Assembly: GCA_013397845.1 (NCBI GenBank)
Contig: VZTG01010081.1
Coordinates: 434,638-498,637, forward strand
Source: Melanocharis versteri
Taxonomy: Eukaryota > Chordata > Aves > Passeriformes > Melanocharitidae
Reading direction: 5' to 3'
Length of the DNA stretch: 64,000 bases
Positions 63,623 to 64,000 of the stretch are shown piece after piece. Below the pieces are notes generated by a model. The model worked only from the letters and a program-made list of their open reading frames with translations, made no database searches and was not told where the DNA came from. Numbering within the stretch: the stretch's first letter is position 1; each line of letters opens with the position of its first letter. The position numbers were made by a program, and so were the translations under genes.

Positions 63623-64000
63623 CTAAAAGCAACAAAAAGAAAAACAAAAGCAGTGTGTTATTTCCACAAAGACCACAAATCAGGCCCAAGTCACAGCATA
63701 AAGATCCAAAGCTGAACTTCTGTCAAGTTCAGCCTTTCAAACCTCCTTCAGATTAATCCATGATAAAAAAAAAGTCTAAACTGGGCAAGAGACACAGTTA
63801 AGACCAGCCCTGGAGAAGAAAATAGAGGTGCAGTAAAAGATGGGCAGAGTCAAATGTACAAGACCTGCATAAATCTGCCTGTACTGCTTGAAATGTTACA
63901 CAGGCAAAGAGCACAGCAGTGACTCCAGCAGTTTCACTTTCTGAAAGCTTGGACAAGCAGACAGAATTTGCAAACATTCATACGATGCCATTTATATTGC
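63623..64000 (-). other. RCOR1: RCOR1 intron, partial
   Basis: Sequence immediately upstream of the SANT2 exon on the minus strand, starting with a pyrimidine-rich acceptor tract (TTTCTTTTTGTTGCTTTTAG). No further exon was recognised before the window ends; the preceding SANT2 exon must lie outside. Confidence 0.85.

Noticed and set aside
63378..63689. Whole 103-codon minus-strand frame as one RCOR1 exon
   Set aside because: The first residues come from the intron pyrimidine tract and the last ones (NPV) from past the donor; splice sites trim it to 63393-63622.
1..64000. CRISPR array, operon, phage or other prokaryotic-type system
   Set aside because: No spaced direct repeats, no dense coding, and clear vertebrate gene structure and CR1 elements.

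Overview
This window is vertebrate nuclear DNA, most likely from a bird. The evidence is a typical avian-style CR1 retrotransposon 3' end (about 32.42-32.64 kb), low interspersed-repeat density, isolated CpG islands, a GC-rich assembly gap, and long AT-rich non-coding stretches. There is no bacterial, phage or CRISPR content. Almost all open reading frames here are short chance frames.

The only gene I can identify from protein sequence is RCOR1 (CoREST, a REST/LSD1 corepressor), on the minus strand at the right end. Two of its exons are visible. The penultimate coding exon (63393-63622) holds the C-terminal half of the second SANT domain and the acidic linker. A very short last coding segment (61225-61266) ends in LDVRYASAS-stop. 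A roughly 4.4 kb 3' UTR follows, ending at a good poly(A) site near 56.85 kb. The rest of RCOR1 lies beyond the right edge.

At the left end, 3.6-5.3 kb is a strong CpG island broken by a 523-base run of N. In other vertebrates TRAF3 lies directly downstream of RCOR1 on the same strand, separated by several tens of kb. I therefore infer that this island is the TRAF3 promoter and non-coding first exon on the minus strand, and that 1-3.47 kb is its first intron. This rests on gene order and not on any TRAF3 coding sequence in the window.

The 52 kb between them (about 5.3-56.6 kb) looks like a gene desert. It holds a decayed CR1-like LINE (6.78-7.44 kb), a decayed tRNA-Arg(ACG)-like fossil (14.3 kb), two CR1 3' ends, simple repeats, and two CpG-rich patches not tied to a known gene (34.0-34.3 and 44.6-45.5 kb).

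The most unusual item is a plus-strand, exon-like segment at 56650-56803. It has a strong acceptor, 51 open codons of plausible protein composition and a good donor, and it sits about 40 bp beyond the RCOR1 cleavage site. I do not recognise the protein. It could be one exon of an unannotated gene that runs tail-to-tail into, or antisense through, the RCOR1 3' end.
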